Under the pieces are notes generated by a model. The model was not told where the DNA came from, made no database searches, and saw nothing but the letters and a program-made list of their open reading frames with translations. 64,000 nt of DNA, from the NCBI GenBank assembly GCA_039000515.1, contig JBCFYV010000012.1:3337218-3401217 (forward strand), in the 5' to 3' direction. The translations under genes and the position numbers were made by a program. This stretch comes from Timema cristinae (Eukaryota > Arthropoda > Insecta > Phasmatodea > Timematidae). This document shows, piece by piece, positions 32,338 through 44,719 of this stretch (positions are counted from its first letter, which is position 1; every line of letters starts with the position of its first letter).

Positions 32338-35300
32338 TCCCCTGTTGTTGGATTCTCAATTAGATCCGTGCCTGGCTCTGCCTTACTTGACACTGGTTCA
32401 AGTGCTTCGTTTATTAGTGTTGATTTTTTGAATAGTTTAAATTATGTTGGGAAGATACTGGTGGGGAAAGTCGGTGTTAAGGCCTTTGTCTTAGGCAATG
32501 GCAACCTCCTTAAGGTTAGTGAGAAAGTGAGTCTTTCCATAAAAATAAAGGGGTTTTCTTGGAAGAGGGACTTGTATTGTGTTCCATCATTACCCTACAA
32601 CTTAATCTTAGGTAATGACTTCCTGTGGGGAACTGGTGCTGTCATTGACCTGGCTAGGAAGGAGTTAAGTTTTGGGTTTTCGCCCAGGGTTAAAATCCCG
32701 TTTTATACTAATCATATTTTTCATAGTTTATGTTTGTTTGATGATGGTAAAATAGCCATTAGGGGTCTGCTATCTAAGTTTTCAGACGTCATTACTACCA
32801 GGTTAGGTAGTTGTAACGTCCTGCCTTATGAAATCGTAATGAGTGACAACATTCCCATTAGATCAGGTCCGTACTCATGTGCTCCGCCCAAGATGAAGGT
32901 TTTTCGGGAGTTGATCAATGATTTAGAATCAAAAGGGGTCATCCGCCCCTCGAACTCACCCTATGCGAGTCCTGCATTTATTATACCCAAAAAAGGGGAA
33001 GGCTTCAGACTTATCGTCGATTATAGGAAAGTCAACAAAAAGATCCAGTTTGACCCATACCCAATGCCTAGCGTAGAATCAGCCTTTCAGCATCTTGGTA
33101 GAGCTCGTGTATTTAGCCTGATTGATCTCAACGCAAGCTTTTTGCAATGCGCCTTGACAGAGTCTTCAAAAAAGTTTACTGCTTTTGTCACTCCGTGGAG
33201 ACAATACGAATTTAACCGTGTCCCCTTGGCTGTAGTATAGGCGGACAAGCCTTAAGTCGCGTACTGGACCATGTGTTGTCTGACATAAAATACGATTATG
33301 TATTTAACTACTTGGATGACATATGTGTATATAGCAATTCGCTTGAGGATCATTTAGTGCATTTAGAGGAAGTGTTGACTCGATTAAGGCGAGCAGGCCT
33401 GACCGTAAATCCCGATAAGGTTACTTGGGCAAAACCCTCCATCAAATACCTGGGGTATGTTATTTCTGAGGGAAACCTCCTTATAGATCCCGAGCGAATC
33501 AGCCCCATCATTAATTACCCTCCCCCCTCAAATCTCAAGGGCGTGATGAGTTTTGTTGGCATGTGTGCCTATTACGCCAGATTTGTCCCGGCCTTTTCAG
33601 AGATTACCGCTCCGCTCAATGCTCTAAAGAGGAAAGGTGTCACCTTTTGTTGGGGTGAGGAGCAGGCTCAGGCTTTTAACCTATTGAAAGAAAAGCTTAT
33701 CTCCCCCGAGGTACTAAGGATGCCCGATTTTTCTACTCCATTTATCCTTCATGTTGATGCTTCGTCTGTGGCTCTGGGGGCTGTGTTGTCTCAGAGGTCA
33801 TCGGAGGGAGTCCGGCCGGTAGCCTTTGCTAGTCGAACTCTCACCGATGCCGAGAGGCGATACAGCGCCTATGAAAAGGAATGTCTCGCCTGTGTCACAG
33901 GCGTTGAGCGTTTCGCCGACTACCTAGAGCAACGAGAATTCGAGCTCTACACCGATAACCAGGCTCTTGCGTGGATGTGGGGTCACCCCAAGCAGCTAGG
34001 GAAAATAGGGAGATGGGTTTGGAGAGTATCTAGGTTCAAGTTCTCCACCCACCACATTTCCGGGAGACATAACGTTGTGGCAGATGCTTTGTCCCGCATG
34101 ACGGAAGATAACTCTCCTATTGGTTCTCTCGAGGTAGCTCCTGCTTCCTGTGTTATTCAGTCCATTCCTGAATCTTTTACGTCGATTGGGAACCACCAAA
34201 ATAACGATCCGTGGTGTGTAGACTTAAAAGACAGGATATCTAGAGGGGAGAAAATAGGGTCATATGCTATATTCAAGGGGCTATTAGTTGTGACGAATTC
34301 TAAAGGGAAGTGCAGGAAAGTGGTTGTGCCAAGGGCGGTGCGATCTATGTTGCTGAAATATTTTCATGACTCTGCATATGGTGGCCATCTTGGAGTTTTA
34401 AAAACCTTTAGGAAAATTACTAAGGAATTCTTCTGGCCCGGTTTGTATAACGATGTGAAGGAGTGGGTTAGCCATTGTGAGAGCTGCCAAAAGGCTAAAC
34501 CCGCCCAAAATTCCAGAGTTGGGCTCCATTCGGCCGATGTTGCCCAACGTCCCTGGGACAAGGTCTTCATCGATTATATTGGGCCAATCACCCGTTCCAC
34601 TTTAGGTAATTCGTGTATCCTTATTTTGGTAGATGCCTTTTCCAAGTTCGTGGTTCTGATCCCGTTGCGCAATATGAAGGCTACCACTACTGTCAACGCC
34701 CTCTGCAGACGAGTGTGGGCATTATTTGGAGCACCACGTGTTGTGGTCAGTGATAATGGTCCTTGTTTCCGATCTAGCTGTTTCAAAAATATGTGTTTCG
34801 GTTGGGGAATCAAACATGTGACCACTAGCCCTACCACCCCGGACCCAACCAGGTGGAAAGATTCAACCGCAACTTAGTCATAGCTCTTACTATTTACCAC
34901 AGTGAGACGCAGAATGCGTGGGATCAAGACTTGGATTTTTTGAATTTAGCTTTCAATTCTGCTTTCCATGATTCGATTGGCTGTTCTCCTGCTTCCATCT
35001 TTCTGGGTAGAGAGTTGAATCACCCCCTATTAGCCATTTGGAACATAGACCCATTATTAGAGAATTATGATGACTCCTCCCATAAGGATAGATGTCAACG
35101 TGCCCTGGATCACCTTAAAAGGGCTCAAAGAAGGGTGGCTACTGCTTATAATAAGGGAGACTCCCCGTTCCCTTCTGTGTGGGGGATAGCGTTTTATGTA
35201 GGGAATTCCCTTTGAGCTCCTCGGCGGAGAAGAGATCAGCGAAGTTGTGCCAGAGGTGGAGTGGTCCATGGACGGTTGACAAGTTTCTGACCCCCGTGAC

Positions 35301-35409
35301 CGTCTATCTCAAGAATGTGAAGGATGTATCTATTTCTAGGCGAGCTCATGTTAGCCATTTAAAAAAGGTTAATCTTCCCACCCTAAGGTTTGAGCCCAAT
35401 TGTCCCTAG
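32273..35409 (+). pseudogene. pol: Pol polyprotein of element 2, three frame breaks
   Basis: Protease has LLDTGSSASF with the Asp codon at 32389. RT is recognisable (IRPSNSPYASPAFIIPKK, LIVDYRKVNKK) with YLDD at 33309-33320. RNase H follows (HVDASSVALGAVLSQR, ECLACV, LYTDN, VADALSR). Integrase has an HHCC finger (HDSAYGGHLG to CESCQKAK), core residues in FIDYIGPITRS, SDNGPCF and ERFNRNL, and a C-terminal GPW module (RWSGPWTVDKF). The frame changes near 33225-33240 (in RT, after NRVPL), near 34835-34850 (integrase core, before the catalytic Glu) and near 35175-35185 (a G run). As it stands it cannot make a full Pol. Confidence 0.9.
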
Positions 35410-36188
35410 GGATATGGTGTGGACCTTTTTTAATTTTTATGTGAGTTTAGGATATTGTGATAACTAATATATATATATATATATATATGTACTTAGATAT
35501 ATTTATAACGTTAGCAAGTAAATGGTAGGTTAGGGATTGTTTATTCTTTGCTACTCCTGGGCCCAGGGCAAGTATTTTGAATGATATAAATATATGTACA
35601 TTTTTATTATGTGCCGGACATGTGTATACCTAATCAAGATACATCCTCGTAGTAGTGACAAGTGCAAAACTAGTGGAATAGTGCACCGAGTGGCTAATGA
35701 CTGGCTGATTCTGTGCTACCAGGCGGCCATGGATACTACGAACAGCACCATGTGATAACTGGTTTAATCTTTTTTTTTTCCTCGTATGAGAGCGAGAGAA
35801 AAAAAAATAATAATATATATAAATTTTTTTGAACATTGGATAAGGACCCTAATTAAGTAGGGATGAGAACATTTAATTCTGTTTACTGCTTCTGTTTTTT
35901 TTGTGTGTGCAGCCTTTATCCCGTGCGCATGCCGCGAGAGAAGTGGCTTGGTGATGCAGACCTGATGTGGAAAAGATTATGGTGGCGGTTCGCAGCCTTC
36001 TATTAGATGTGAACGGTCGAGCTACTATGGTGGGCAGCTGAACGACCTGGCATTGGGCATTGTGCCTAATCCCTTCGGCGGTCGCAGCGAACACACACAT
36101 CCGATCTACAAGGGTCCTGGAAGACAATCTGGCGCCAAGAAAGAAGTAGAAGGATGTGATGGCCTACTCCCTCCCCCTTCGCCCCTTC
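35410..36188 (+). other. 3' untranslated region of element 2
   Basis: Non-coding, with an (AT)n run near 35468-35488 and several T or A runs. No env-like ORF was seen. Confidence 0.6.
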
Positions 36189-36202
36189 AAGGGGGGGAGA
36201 TT
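36189..36202 (+). promoter_or_regulatory. Polypurine tract of element 2
   Basis: aagggggggagatt lies directly before the TG of the 3' LTR. Confidence 0.88.
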
Positions 36203-37693
36203 TGTAGCATCGGATGGTGTACCATAGACTCTAAACAACAACAAGGCGCTGACTTACCCAGTTTGCCCGCTGCCCGAGGCTCCATGCAAGATAGACACAA
36301 GTCGGACGTAACTTCGCGTGACCGAAACAAATCTAATACTAACTTGAAGAATGGGGCGCAAATCGGCGACGCCCGTAAAGTGGACTGACTGACGCAATGC
36401 GGATATCCACATCGTGAAGATTCCCGACCGGCCACGAACTTCCCGAAGTTCGTTTTAGGCATGCGCAATATGTTCCCTGGCGATCCTAAATGTTTTCCCC
36501 CCCAATGTCTCCCTTCTTTTCCCCCTCTGTGGCAGATTGTATTTATACGGGCATCTGAGCCTACTATCGACACAATTGGGCCTTAACCGTACTAGGAGTA
36601 GGAGAAGCTCCGGCTTCATTCGTATTATAATGTAAGATCTAAATTATTTTCTGGCAACTCTAACTTAGCTTTGTATTAATATTAATTATTCTAAATTTTG
36701 TTTTGACGTCATTTCAATTTATCTCAAAATATGGAGCATTGTAGTAAATTTAATGTGACCTCGTTGGTATCACAATGCGAATCGAGTCGTAATCCTTGCT
36801 GGATAATAATCGATTATTAACTTTTGTGAGATATCGATTTTCTTTCATCAATATAGAATGTTTGTTTTTTAACTCGATATTTCTGTGAGAAATATTTAAA
36901 TGCATGTTCGCGGGAACATTGAGTTGGTTGAACTTAGGATTAAAACTTTTGTACCTTTGCTATAGACTCGTAACTATTTATTGTTATAAATTATTCGGAG
37001 TAAATTTGTGGATACCAAATTAGGGTATTTTTCTTATGTTTAGTTCAAGGAGGTTATTAAGTGTAAATAAGCTTTGGTATTTAACTGTTAAGATATAAAC
37101 CATATTATTGTAAGCTTCCTCTTGTAACGTATCTTAATCATCACAAACATTATGACTGCCATTATAAAAAAAGAAAAGGGAACCAAAGCCTATAAAAGTT
37201 ATGTAACGCTAAAGTAGAGTAAATGATTATTTGTTTGTTATGAACTTTCTAAAATCTACTGATAATACTATAACATTTTTACGACGTTTTGGTGAAAAAC
37301 ATAAATATTATACAATTATATATATTACAACTATATTTGATGTTCAATATTTAATCCTTTTAAATAAATTTGATATTCTATATTCTACAAATATCTTCTT
37401 GACGTGATTTATAATATAAGATTTACCCACCATACCCTAGGTATACGAGAGTATATTTAAGTAAGTTTTCTAATATGGTGAACATGAGGGGCAGTATATA
37501 TTCTTTACCTTCTCTTGAGATGGACTATCCATATGTTTTACTCTGCGACAGGTGGGTGTTGCGAGATCTGATGATTTGAATGTTGTCTTTAAACCTTGAA
37601 AAGACAGAACTCCTTGCATTCACTCCTGATGTCCCCCCTTTTTTGTATGTACCTTTCTTGTAGTTTGAGCCTCCACCCCATTAGGACGGTTCA
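36203..37693 (+). repeat. 3' LTR of element 2 (1491 bp)
   Basis: Near-identical to 29626-31113. Differences noticed: a longer C run near 36500, T-to-C near 36588, one extra T near 36985, G-to-T near 37370, a two-base change near 37600, and a changed C run near 37675. Confidence 0.94.
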
Positions 37694-37697
37694 AAAC

Positions 37698-40399
37698 TAG
37701 TATGTATCTTCAGGTTGGCTACAAAACATATTTTACAAAATTTCTGACTTTTCCAGGTTCTCCCTGTCTGTAGCCACCATGATCTTCTACTTTCAACACA
37801 AAGAAGTACCTAAGCTCTAATGACAACAACGCGTGTAGCACACTTATTTAAGTACAAGTATACCAAGAGCTTTAAATATTTACATGTTTGTTTTTGTCAG
37901 TTTATATATATGTGTGTGTGTGTTTTTAAAGCAAAAGGATCCTTTTATTAAACAATTTATAGACATAATAAACAAATTAGTGGCCTGATGCCAATTTTCA
38001 TTTCATTTTGACTTATCCTTCACATTAGGTAAACATAGTTAATATATTAAATACAGTAGATACTTGTGGGGGGTGGGAGGGGAAGCAAGAATCACCCCTT
38101 ATCAAAACCAAATATACACCTAATAAATACCGAGAACATTTCTAACTACCGAAACGTCCGTCATCACCACGAAAATGCCCAGGAAAGGGGAGGCGGGGGG
38201 AAGTGTTTCCTATGCATAACAACTGTCAATGTTGATGTAAACTTAAAGGGGACCGAAGAAGTATGCAAAAAGAGGTCAACCAACGACAGAGGAGGGGAGG
38301 AAGACAACCTCAGATTCTTCTCTGATAGGCCTCGTTTCTTAAGTGCCTTCCTCAAGATACTTCCAGATCAGTAAGAGGGTTAGAGCTGAGAGGCATAAGC
38401 TTGGTCAATTGGTAGCTTTAATTCTGGGTCAATGAGTAAGACTGCCACAGTAGTAACACATGATCACAATCAGTTCCGAACCCCTGTAATTTAACTTGGC
38501 TGACACCCCTTTCTACTAAAAGTGTTTAGCTTAAACATGACTATCACCAATTTTAAAGGGTAATGGCCCTCTCTGAGTATTGTATGCTCTGGAAACAAAG
38601 TCGCGGGACTTCTTCGACTCTCGAATTGTGACTTCCCATTTTTATAATATTTGCTTTTGGGGTCCCTCCTCTAGAAATCCTGGATAAAATTCCCCGTGTA
38701 AATGAATATGCAACAGGTATTCATAGCATAATAATAGTCCCGCTGGTGTAGACTTGTGTTGGTGTGGAGGATGGGATTAAAAGATAATTGTAACAAATGT
38801 AATATTGAATACAATTTCCTATGAAATTGGTGGTAGTATGCTATCAAAGCCGTTTTAAGGTTCTTATGAAAACAGTTAACATGTTCAGATTGGATGCAGT
38901 GTGCTAGTAAGTTGTAAAATGCTGAATTTGAACCGTTGCGCCTAATTAGGCGTGTTCAAATACAAAAAAATATATATATATATAAGTTAGCAAAAAAAAA
39001 TTTAGAGTGTGCTGGGTGAGTAAAAAGAGCAAAGAAAATCTGGGCAAAACCTAACTGATACCCAGCACACACAATAAGAACTATTGCGGGACTCATCCCC
39101 ACGGTCACCCCCAATAATATATGCCATCAACTAAGATCGTAACTACACCTCTGGTTCGATTATTAGACGACCTATTTTAGCTAGCAGTATCCTACCTAAG
39201 GATGAACATATTAAAAGGTAAGTACAAACATTATAGTCAAGAGATGTTTATTAAGATTCAAAAAGATATGGACAACAATATATAGAGATCAACAATCTCA
39301 AGAAAAGATAGGCTATACAAAGTATACAATCTAGCGCCATGGCCTCATAAGGAGGGCGCAGGACATATAAGCGATTAGCCTCGCTAACATCAAACTTGAT
39401 CAGCCCGAAACAACAATGAATAACTCCTCAATATAACCTAAGCATAAATGTCAATCTTCCACATAACAATATTTAAAGTTGTTTCCTGCCAGTCATTAAG
39501 TTCATGAGTGAACATTTGAAGTTAATAATGAACAGAACAATTCCATAGACGGAATCTAATGACATTATAATCCAATAAGCAAAAGACAAACCTAACATCT
39601 AACATGGAGTAATATAAACAATATTACTAGAGAAATGCTTCCCAGCAAGAGAGTAAAGCTTAAGTCCATTATGCTCATTGAAAACATATATTACTAAAAA
39701 AATATCGACATCACAGGATGTTTTACTTTTATCCAACTCCTAAACTTAATACTTGACATAAACACTGCGGGCAAAGTTCAAAGTTAGAGCCCATCAATAT
39801 TAGAAATAATTACAAGTGCAAAAGAGATATTATTGAAAATGAAATCGTATTTCATTTTGTTAAAAGTTCGTTAATATTTGAAATAAATACAAGTCCAAAT
39901 GATATCATCCTTCAGTTCACCAATACTTGACATCAGTAATACGCGCCAAGTTTAAAAGTTAGAGTTTTGTTTGAATTTTAGAAATAATTATTAAGAGTCC
40001 AAAGCGAAATTTAGAAAAACAAAGATTTAGGCCGAAAAGTAATTTATCTTACATGGTTTATATCCGAAGCCGTAGCTCGCACAAGCTATTTCCAAAGCCA
40101 GTCCTAGAGTTACGCTTAACTCACACGATCACTCCTATATACAGAAGGCACATATCACAGCACACGGAACGAAGGGATGACGAGAGGGGGAAAACCAAAG
40201 AACATAACAAGGCGTGGAATATTCTACGAGCGTCTGGACGGCAGACTTGGGCACTGGGAGTGTTTCTTCTTTCTAACTGAAGATCTTTGGTTCGGTGGAG
40301 TCGATGCAGAGCACTGGACTCGGCTGGGCCCTCAGTATTCCGAGAGTAGTCGTTTTGTTCGGATGTGAGAGTTCAAATGGGCCGTGTAGTTTTGTTGAT
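37698..40399. other. AT-rich region, no gene seen
   Basis: No recognisable protein or RNA. The pair tgtgctgggt (about 39007) and acccagcaca (about 39060) forms a 10-bp inverted repeat around a 40-bp centre. ORFs at 38066-38374 (plus), 38164-38355 (minus) and 40053-40280 (plus) have no recognisable motif and overlap low-complexity sequence. Confidence 0.4.
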
Positions 40400-41935
40400 T
40401 GGGTGTGAGTGTTCCGATGGGCCGTGGAGTCGTGTAGTTGGGCCAGCCGCTGATGGTGTTGGTATAATTGGTAAGTCGGTTGTTTTTTGTTTGATGGCGG
40501 GTAGCTTGTGGCTAATGCAATAAATTCCACTGGAAAAACACCTATTGTTAAATAGATGAGAGGTGAACTGGCTTCCATTGTTCTGATACCATTGAGCAGG
40601 GGAACTCATAGTTCTTGAAAACTTCCCTATTCAGGGCTTTGATCATGGCCGAGGCTGTGAGAGCCCTCAAGGGTATAAGCCAAACAAACTTGGCGAAAGC
40701 ATCTAATGCTGTCAGTAAAATAACATTACTTTCAATAGACCTTGGCAAGGGAATCAAAAGGTCAATATACAATGTCTGCATCAGAAATTGGGCTACATCT
40801 GAATACAAAAAATCCATGCTTACAATTTTGGGCTGGTTTCGTACGTGAACATGCCTCACACGACTGTATTCAGATGCATATGTATCTTTCCATGCCAAGC
40901 CAAATGAATTGACCCTTGACCTTAATGGCCATTTTAGTCATACCAATGTTGGCTCCTATAAGCAACATGTGGAATTACTCAAAAAGTACGAGCGTATGAG
41001 AATCTGGTGCATATATTTTCCAACCAGACTTCCACATGGGTTTGTGTAGCAGTTACATCATCTTTAATCATGTAGTTTTTTTATAACCTCACCCTGGGTC
41101 AGATCATTTATAGTTTCTCATAGTTTGGAATCTCCCTGTTGAGTAGTTTTAATGGGTGTAAAAAGTTCCGGCAAACCGGCTAGTGTGCCTATCGCTGTTG
41201 GATCCTCTGGTGGCGGCACTAGTACGTGATTTACTCCTTGATCTTCGGGTATTGGTAACAGCTTAGGATTGCCTCCTTGTTCTGCAGGGGGCAGCGTTGG
41301 CCCAGGATTTCTTCCTTTCTCTTTGGGAGTCATCGTGAGTCTATGATTGCCTATCTGTTCTTCAAGTCGCAACATTGGTTCAGGATTTCTTTCTTGCTAT
41401 TTATACATCCGAGAAAACATATCAACCACGCCGCCGTTATCTTTTCCCGGGATAAGACTCAGTGAATACCACAATGTTTGTAATTGGGTTATCCACAACA
41501 TTATTTTTCCTATTTGTTGAGGGTGTGAAAAGAGGTCATTTTTTAAAAGGGGAGCTGAGAAAGGTTAGTCTTCCAATTTTCAAACGCTTCTTGGGCTTGC
41601 AAACTCCAATGAAATATGCCCTTCATTTTTGTTATTTGGTAAAGTGGGAAAGCTACCAAAGCAAAATTGGGTAAGAATCTACCATAAAAAATTACACCAT
41701 CTGCACATGTTCTGGGTTCACCCCCACTCCTTTGTGTGAAATGATATGACCCAGCTATGGCTACCTTCAATTTGCTGGGATTCACCGTAAGGATGATCAC
41801 TCATAGTCTCCGTAACACTTTTCTCAGATGTTTTTCATGGTCTTCATAATTTTCAGAGTGAATATAGTCTAGGTATATGAACACGCAGTCAAAATGAATA
41901 TTTTCGAAGATGTCAGTCTACAATCGGCTAAGCAA
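40400..41935 (-). pseudogene. Decayed Ty3/gypsy pol fragment, minus strand
   Basis: Reading leftwards from 41935, one frame gives FDCVFIYLDYIHSENYEDHE, the RT catalytic block with YLDY where YLDD is expected. Next come LTVNPSKLKVA and FYGRFLPNFALVAFPLYQI with a FHWSLQAQEAFENWK end, the RT-RNase H connection. The integrase core follows at 40898-40400: IDLLIPLPRS, ALDAFAKFVWLIPLRALTA, then, after a frame change, NNGSQFTSHLFN. RNase H and the zinc finger between them are missing or unrecognisable. No LTRs were found. It is clearly different from elements 1-3. Confidence 0.82.
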
Positions 41936-41949
41936 TTGGGCCTAATTAC

Positions 41950-42110
41950 ACACCTCAAACATTATAATTAATATTAATAATAATAATACTTAGCACCACA
42001 TCTTACTATTCATTCAAGTTATATGCTTAAATACTAATTACGCTAATGGGTTAGGAATTGGGAAGGTTGGTCAAACAGTAAGAAATTGAATTCGAATGAC
42101 TCTACAGGTG
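41950..42110 (-). mobile_element. Decayed SINE (family A tail), minus strand
   Basis: ttaataataataatacttagc, then accacatcttactattcatt and attacgctaatggg, is the reverse complement of the family A tail region seen at 45560-45665, with many changes. The head is not recognisable. Confidence 0.55.
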
Positions 42111-42179
42111 TAATAAACGCTTAATACATTCATTTATTTAAGACTTAATTTTTTTTATAAATTCACACATTTAACACCA

Positions 42180-42305
42180 AGGTTATTAATGGCTAAGCTA
42201 AGGGGTAGGTATGAAGAGGTTATTTTAGAGGAACTCTACAAACCCATCACCAGTAATCCAGTCTAATGGTGGATTCACAAATTAGACCACTGCCAGTGAA
42301 GTTTT
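42180..42305 (-). mobile_element. Decayed SINE (family B fragment)
   Basis: ggttattaatggctaagct followed by ggtaggtatgaagagg resembles the low-coordinate end of the minus-strand copy at 60895. The head is not recognisable. Confidence 0.35.
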
Positions 42306-42493
42306 AACCTTGTTGAGAGAGAGTGAAAGATTAGCGATTATACATTTTATTGACCCCTAGTGAGCCATAGAAGGGGGAGGAGTGAAGGGGTTACAGAGTT
42401 ATAAAATAAATGAAACTAAAGTGTTGTAGCAATATTATAAATAGGGGGAAGGCGCTACACAGTTGAGTAAAATTGTGATATTCCACAACTTAC

Positions 42494-42666
42494 CTGCTCA
42501 AAACAGACCTTTTGCAGGCCTACTTCCTCCCAAAGCCTCTCGAAGATGTGACCTGGGGACCCCTGAAACAAAAAAAGCTGTCCCCCAAATGTGCGTAGCT
42601 GTGTGTCAAGGTCGTGAAGAGACTCTAGTAGGAAGTTCATGCGATTGTAACCAACCATTCGTGTTC
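42494..42666 (-). CDS. cry1: Cryptochrome (Drosophila-type), internal coding exon
   Basis: A 173-bp exon. On the minus strand it is preceded by tttttgtgtttag and followed by gtaagttg, both good splice sites. It encodes [20 protein letters not shown], then [20 protein letters not shown] and LQKVCFEQ. This is the N-terminal alpha/beta (photolyase-like) domain just after the FDGE(T/S)AG strand of Drosophila-type CRY, the blue-light photoreceptor that resets the circadian clock. It begins in phase 1, exactly completing the Gly codon split at the end of the exon at 53579, and ends in phase 0 after Gln. VGYNRM fits Drosophila-type CRY better than vertebrate-type CRY or 6-4 photolyase. The next exon, expected at lower coordinates, was not found in the window. 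Confidence 0.9.
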
Positions 42667-43317
42667 CTAAACACAAAAATCATTTAATTAGGAAACATTT
42701 ACTAATAATAAAGAATTGTTTAAAAATTTAATTGGATATTATTTTGATTATACAAAAGGATTTTTTTTTAAATCTATCAAAATTACAACAATAAGCCTAT
42801 TATTTGTTTTGTGAACTAATTGTAATTATTAAATTACTTTTGCTGAACTTAATAATAAGTTAGTGTTTTATGCATCTCTTAATTATTGTTATTGGATTTA
42901 TAATATAGGGAGATAGACACATTATTGTATTTACTGGTAAATACATATTAAATAATTTATGGAAATAGTCACACATCAATGTGATGGTACAAAATAGGCC
43001 AGACTATAAAATATAATTTACATTTTTTCTATAGATATTTTACTGTTTTATTATTTTGATTAAATTTTTACAGGATTTTTATTAAAGCTATTCATCTACA
43101 ATGCAATTATGCTAGGAAGAAACTATGACACAAAAATTTTTTTTTGTTAACAATGATATTAATGTATTATATAATTATTTGTATTATTTTATAAGTAAAT
43201 GTATAAGTAAATCAAAAGTGACATCTGCAAATTACATGACTTGAAGGTAAAAATTGCATATTTCTTAACACTCCAAATGAGTCTTTTTATCTAAATCAGA
43301 CTAACACAATTTATCAG

Positions 43318-43600
43318 ACACCTTAGCTCAGTTGGTAGTGTGTCTGACTACTGATCTAAGGGTCCAGGGTTTGATTCCTGGCATGGCCAAAAAATGTATT
43401 GATAAAATATGGGTTTATCCCTTCACATTGATAAATTAACAGTCTGGGACTGGATGTTGTAACTGTCCTAGTCTTAAGTTATATTATAAGGCATATGAAG
43501 CTTCAACAGGCCTACCAAGCTGGTAGTGGAATAATATTACTTAGATGATAAACTGACCCAGACCATAGGCTGGAAACAATAATGGATGTAAAACAAATTA
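43318..43600 (+). mobile_element. SINE (family C), tRNA-derived
   Basis: The head has an excellent A box (tagctcagttggtagtgtgt) and B box (gggtttgattcctgg). The body matches the copy at 25029 over its length, including ttataaggcatatgaagct and ggctggaaacaataatggatg, and ends A-rich. It lies in the cry1 intron. Confidence 0.84.
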
Positions 43601-43654
43601 AGTCTATCACAGTATAAATATTAGTTGTGTTTTCTTTTATCTTTGTTCACCTAT

Positions 43655-43805
43655 TGAAACAAGGGCTCTGGGTTTGAGTTCTGATGGGGCTTTAAGTTAG
43701 TGTTGATGAATCTATATCTGAGTTCTGAGTGTTTTTATGTCTTAGTAATAAGTTAGTTCATACTTTGTTTGCTGATATAACAAATTGGTTTTCAAAAAGT
43801 AAAAA
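43655..43805 (+). mobile_element. Decayed SINE (family C)
   Basis: It retains gggctctgggtttgagttctg (B-box region) and ends with gatataacaaattggttttc, which matches the corresponding end of the copy at 58200. The middle is poorly preserved. Confidence 0.45.
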
Positions 43806-43992
43806 TATAGTAAAACCTCAGTTATCAAAACAAAGAAGGCAGAAATTTCAGATAATTTGTATATTCAAGAAGTGGTGGTAAAATAATTATTTATTCAGAA
43901 ACACATTTTACAAAGAAAAGAAAATTGAAAATGTGTACATACACACATTGGAGTTAAGTAAGGCTTCAGTCTTGTTTTCCTTAATTACTATA

Positions 43993-44719
43993 CAGAATGT
44001 TTCAGGAGGAATAGTAAATATTTTGGGAGGTTGTAGTATTGATTATTCTGAGTAAAAAAGTTCATATAAAGATGTTTTCAATTCTCAATGGCTGCAAAGA
44101 TAAAGCCACTTGAAACTAGTGTGTAAAAATTCATTAAGATAAATATTGTATTTAAGAACAATAAATGACTTGTTTGTGTTTAATGAATGTTTGAATATTA
44201 CAAAACACAAATAATTGGCATATAGTTCAAATGTCAACCTTAATGCAATTTGCATCTCTTCTAGTAATAAATATGTGTTGTTCTTTTAAGGTTGTTTTGG
44301 GTTCTTTAATCTGAGTAGCAATAAATATCCATAATGCCAGTGAGCAATTATTATTCTCTTGTATTCACCATTTCTTTCACTTTTAATATATACCCACAGG
44401 GAATGAACACCATCAACAGTATTCTCTACAAGCAGCTATTGGCCTTTTGTTACAAAACTGTAAGCAAATATGATATCAGCATAATCATCATGTGTTAAGA
44501 TGTAAGCACTCTTAACACTACTTGTAGCACCAAACAACATCAGGTTATAGCTGTTTCTTAGTTACAGATGATTCAGAAAGCTGTGTATGCACAAGTTTCA
44601 AACATCTGTAACTCCACAGCAATTGGGAATTGGAAATATGTTTGTAGGAACTTTTTTTAGTCTGAATAATCAAAACTACAACCTCCTAAATTATTTAATA
44701 TTCCTCCTGAAACAGCCTG
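43993..44719. mobile_element. MITE with long inverted repeats and TA flanks
   Basis: The left end begins CAGAATGTTTCAGGAGGAAT. The right end in reverse complement begins CAGGCTGTTTCAGGAGGAAT, and similarity continues for about 80 bp (ggaggttgtag, gattattc, aaaaagttc). TA flanks both sides (43991-43992 and 44720-44721), as expected for Tc1/mariner-like insertion. There is no transposase; it is 727 bp long. It lies in the cry1 intron. Confidence 0.8.

Larger units (their letters stand above)
29626..37693 (+). mobile_element. LTR retrotransposon 2 (Ty3/gypsy-type), 8068 bp
   Basis: A sister of element 1: Gag and Pol are clearly homologous with the same domain order, but the LTRs are unrelated. 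AAAC is duplicated at 29622-29625 and 37694-37697. The two LTRs differ at only a handful of positions, so insertion was recent. The reading frames carry four single-base breaks (near 31310-31316, 33225-33240, 34835-34850 and 35175-35185), most at homopolymers. It has no env ORF. Confidence 0.95.

Noticed and set aside
38066..40578. Several ORFs of 60-110 codons
   Set aside because: Overlapping frames on both strands, low complexity and no motif.
41118..41375. Proline-rich minus-strand ORF as a separate gene
   Set aside because: It lies inside the decayed gypsy pol between RT and integrase relics and shows no independent gene signals.
1..42493. Further cry1 exons at lower coordinates
   Set aside because: I looked on the minus strand for the conserved stretches that follow the exon at 42494 and found none, mainly in 38000-42490. 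The rest of the gene is probably outside the window or beyond a rearrangement. A tblastn of CRY proteins would settle this.
43318..43390. tRNA gene
   Set aside because: A and B boxes are good, but the sequence continues into a SINE body shared with other copies and the acceptor stem does not close. The same applies to 45391, 58380-58436 and 59640-59705.
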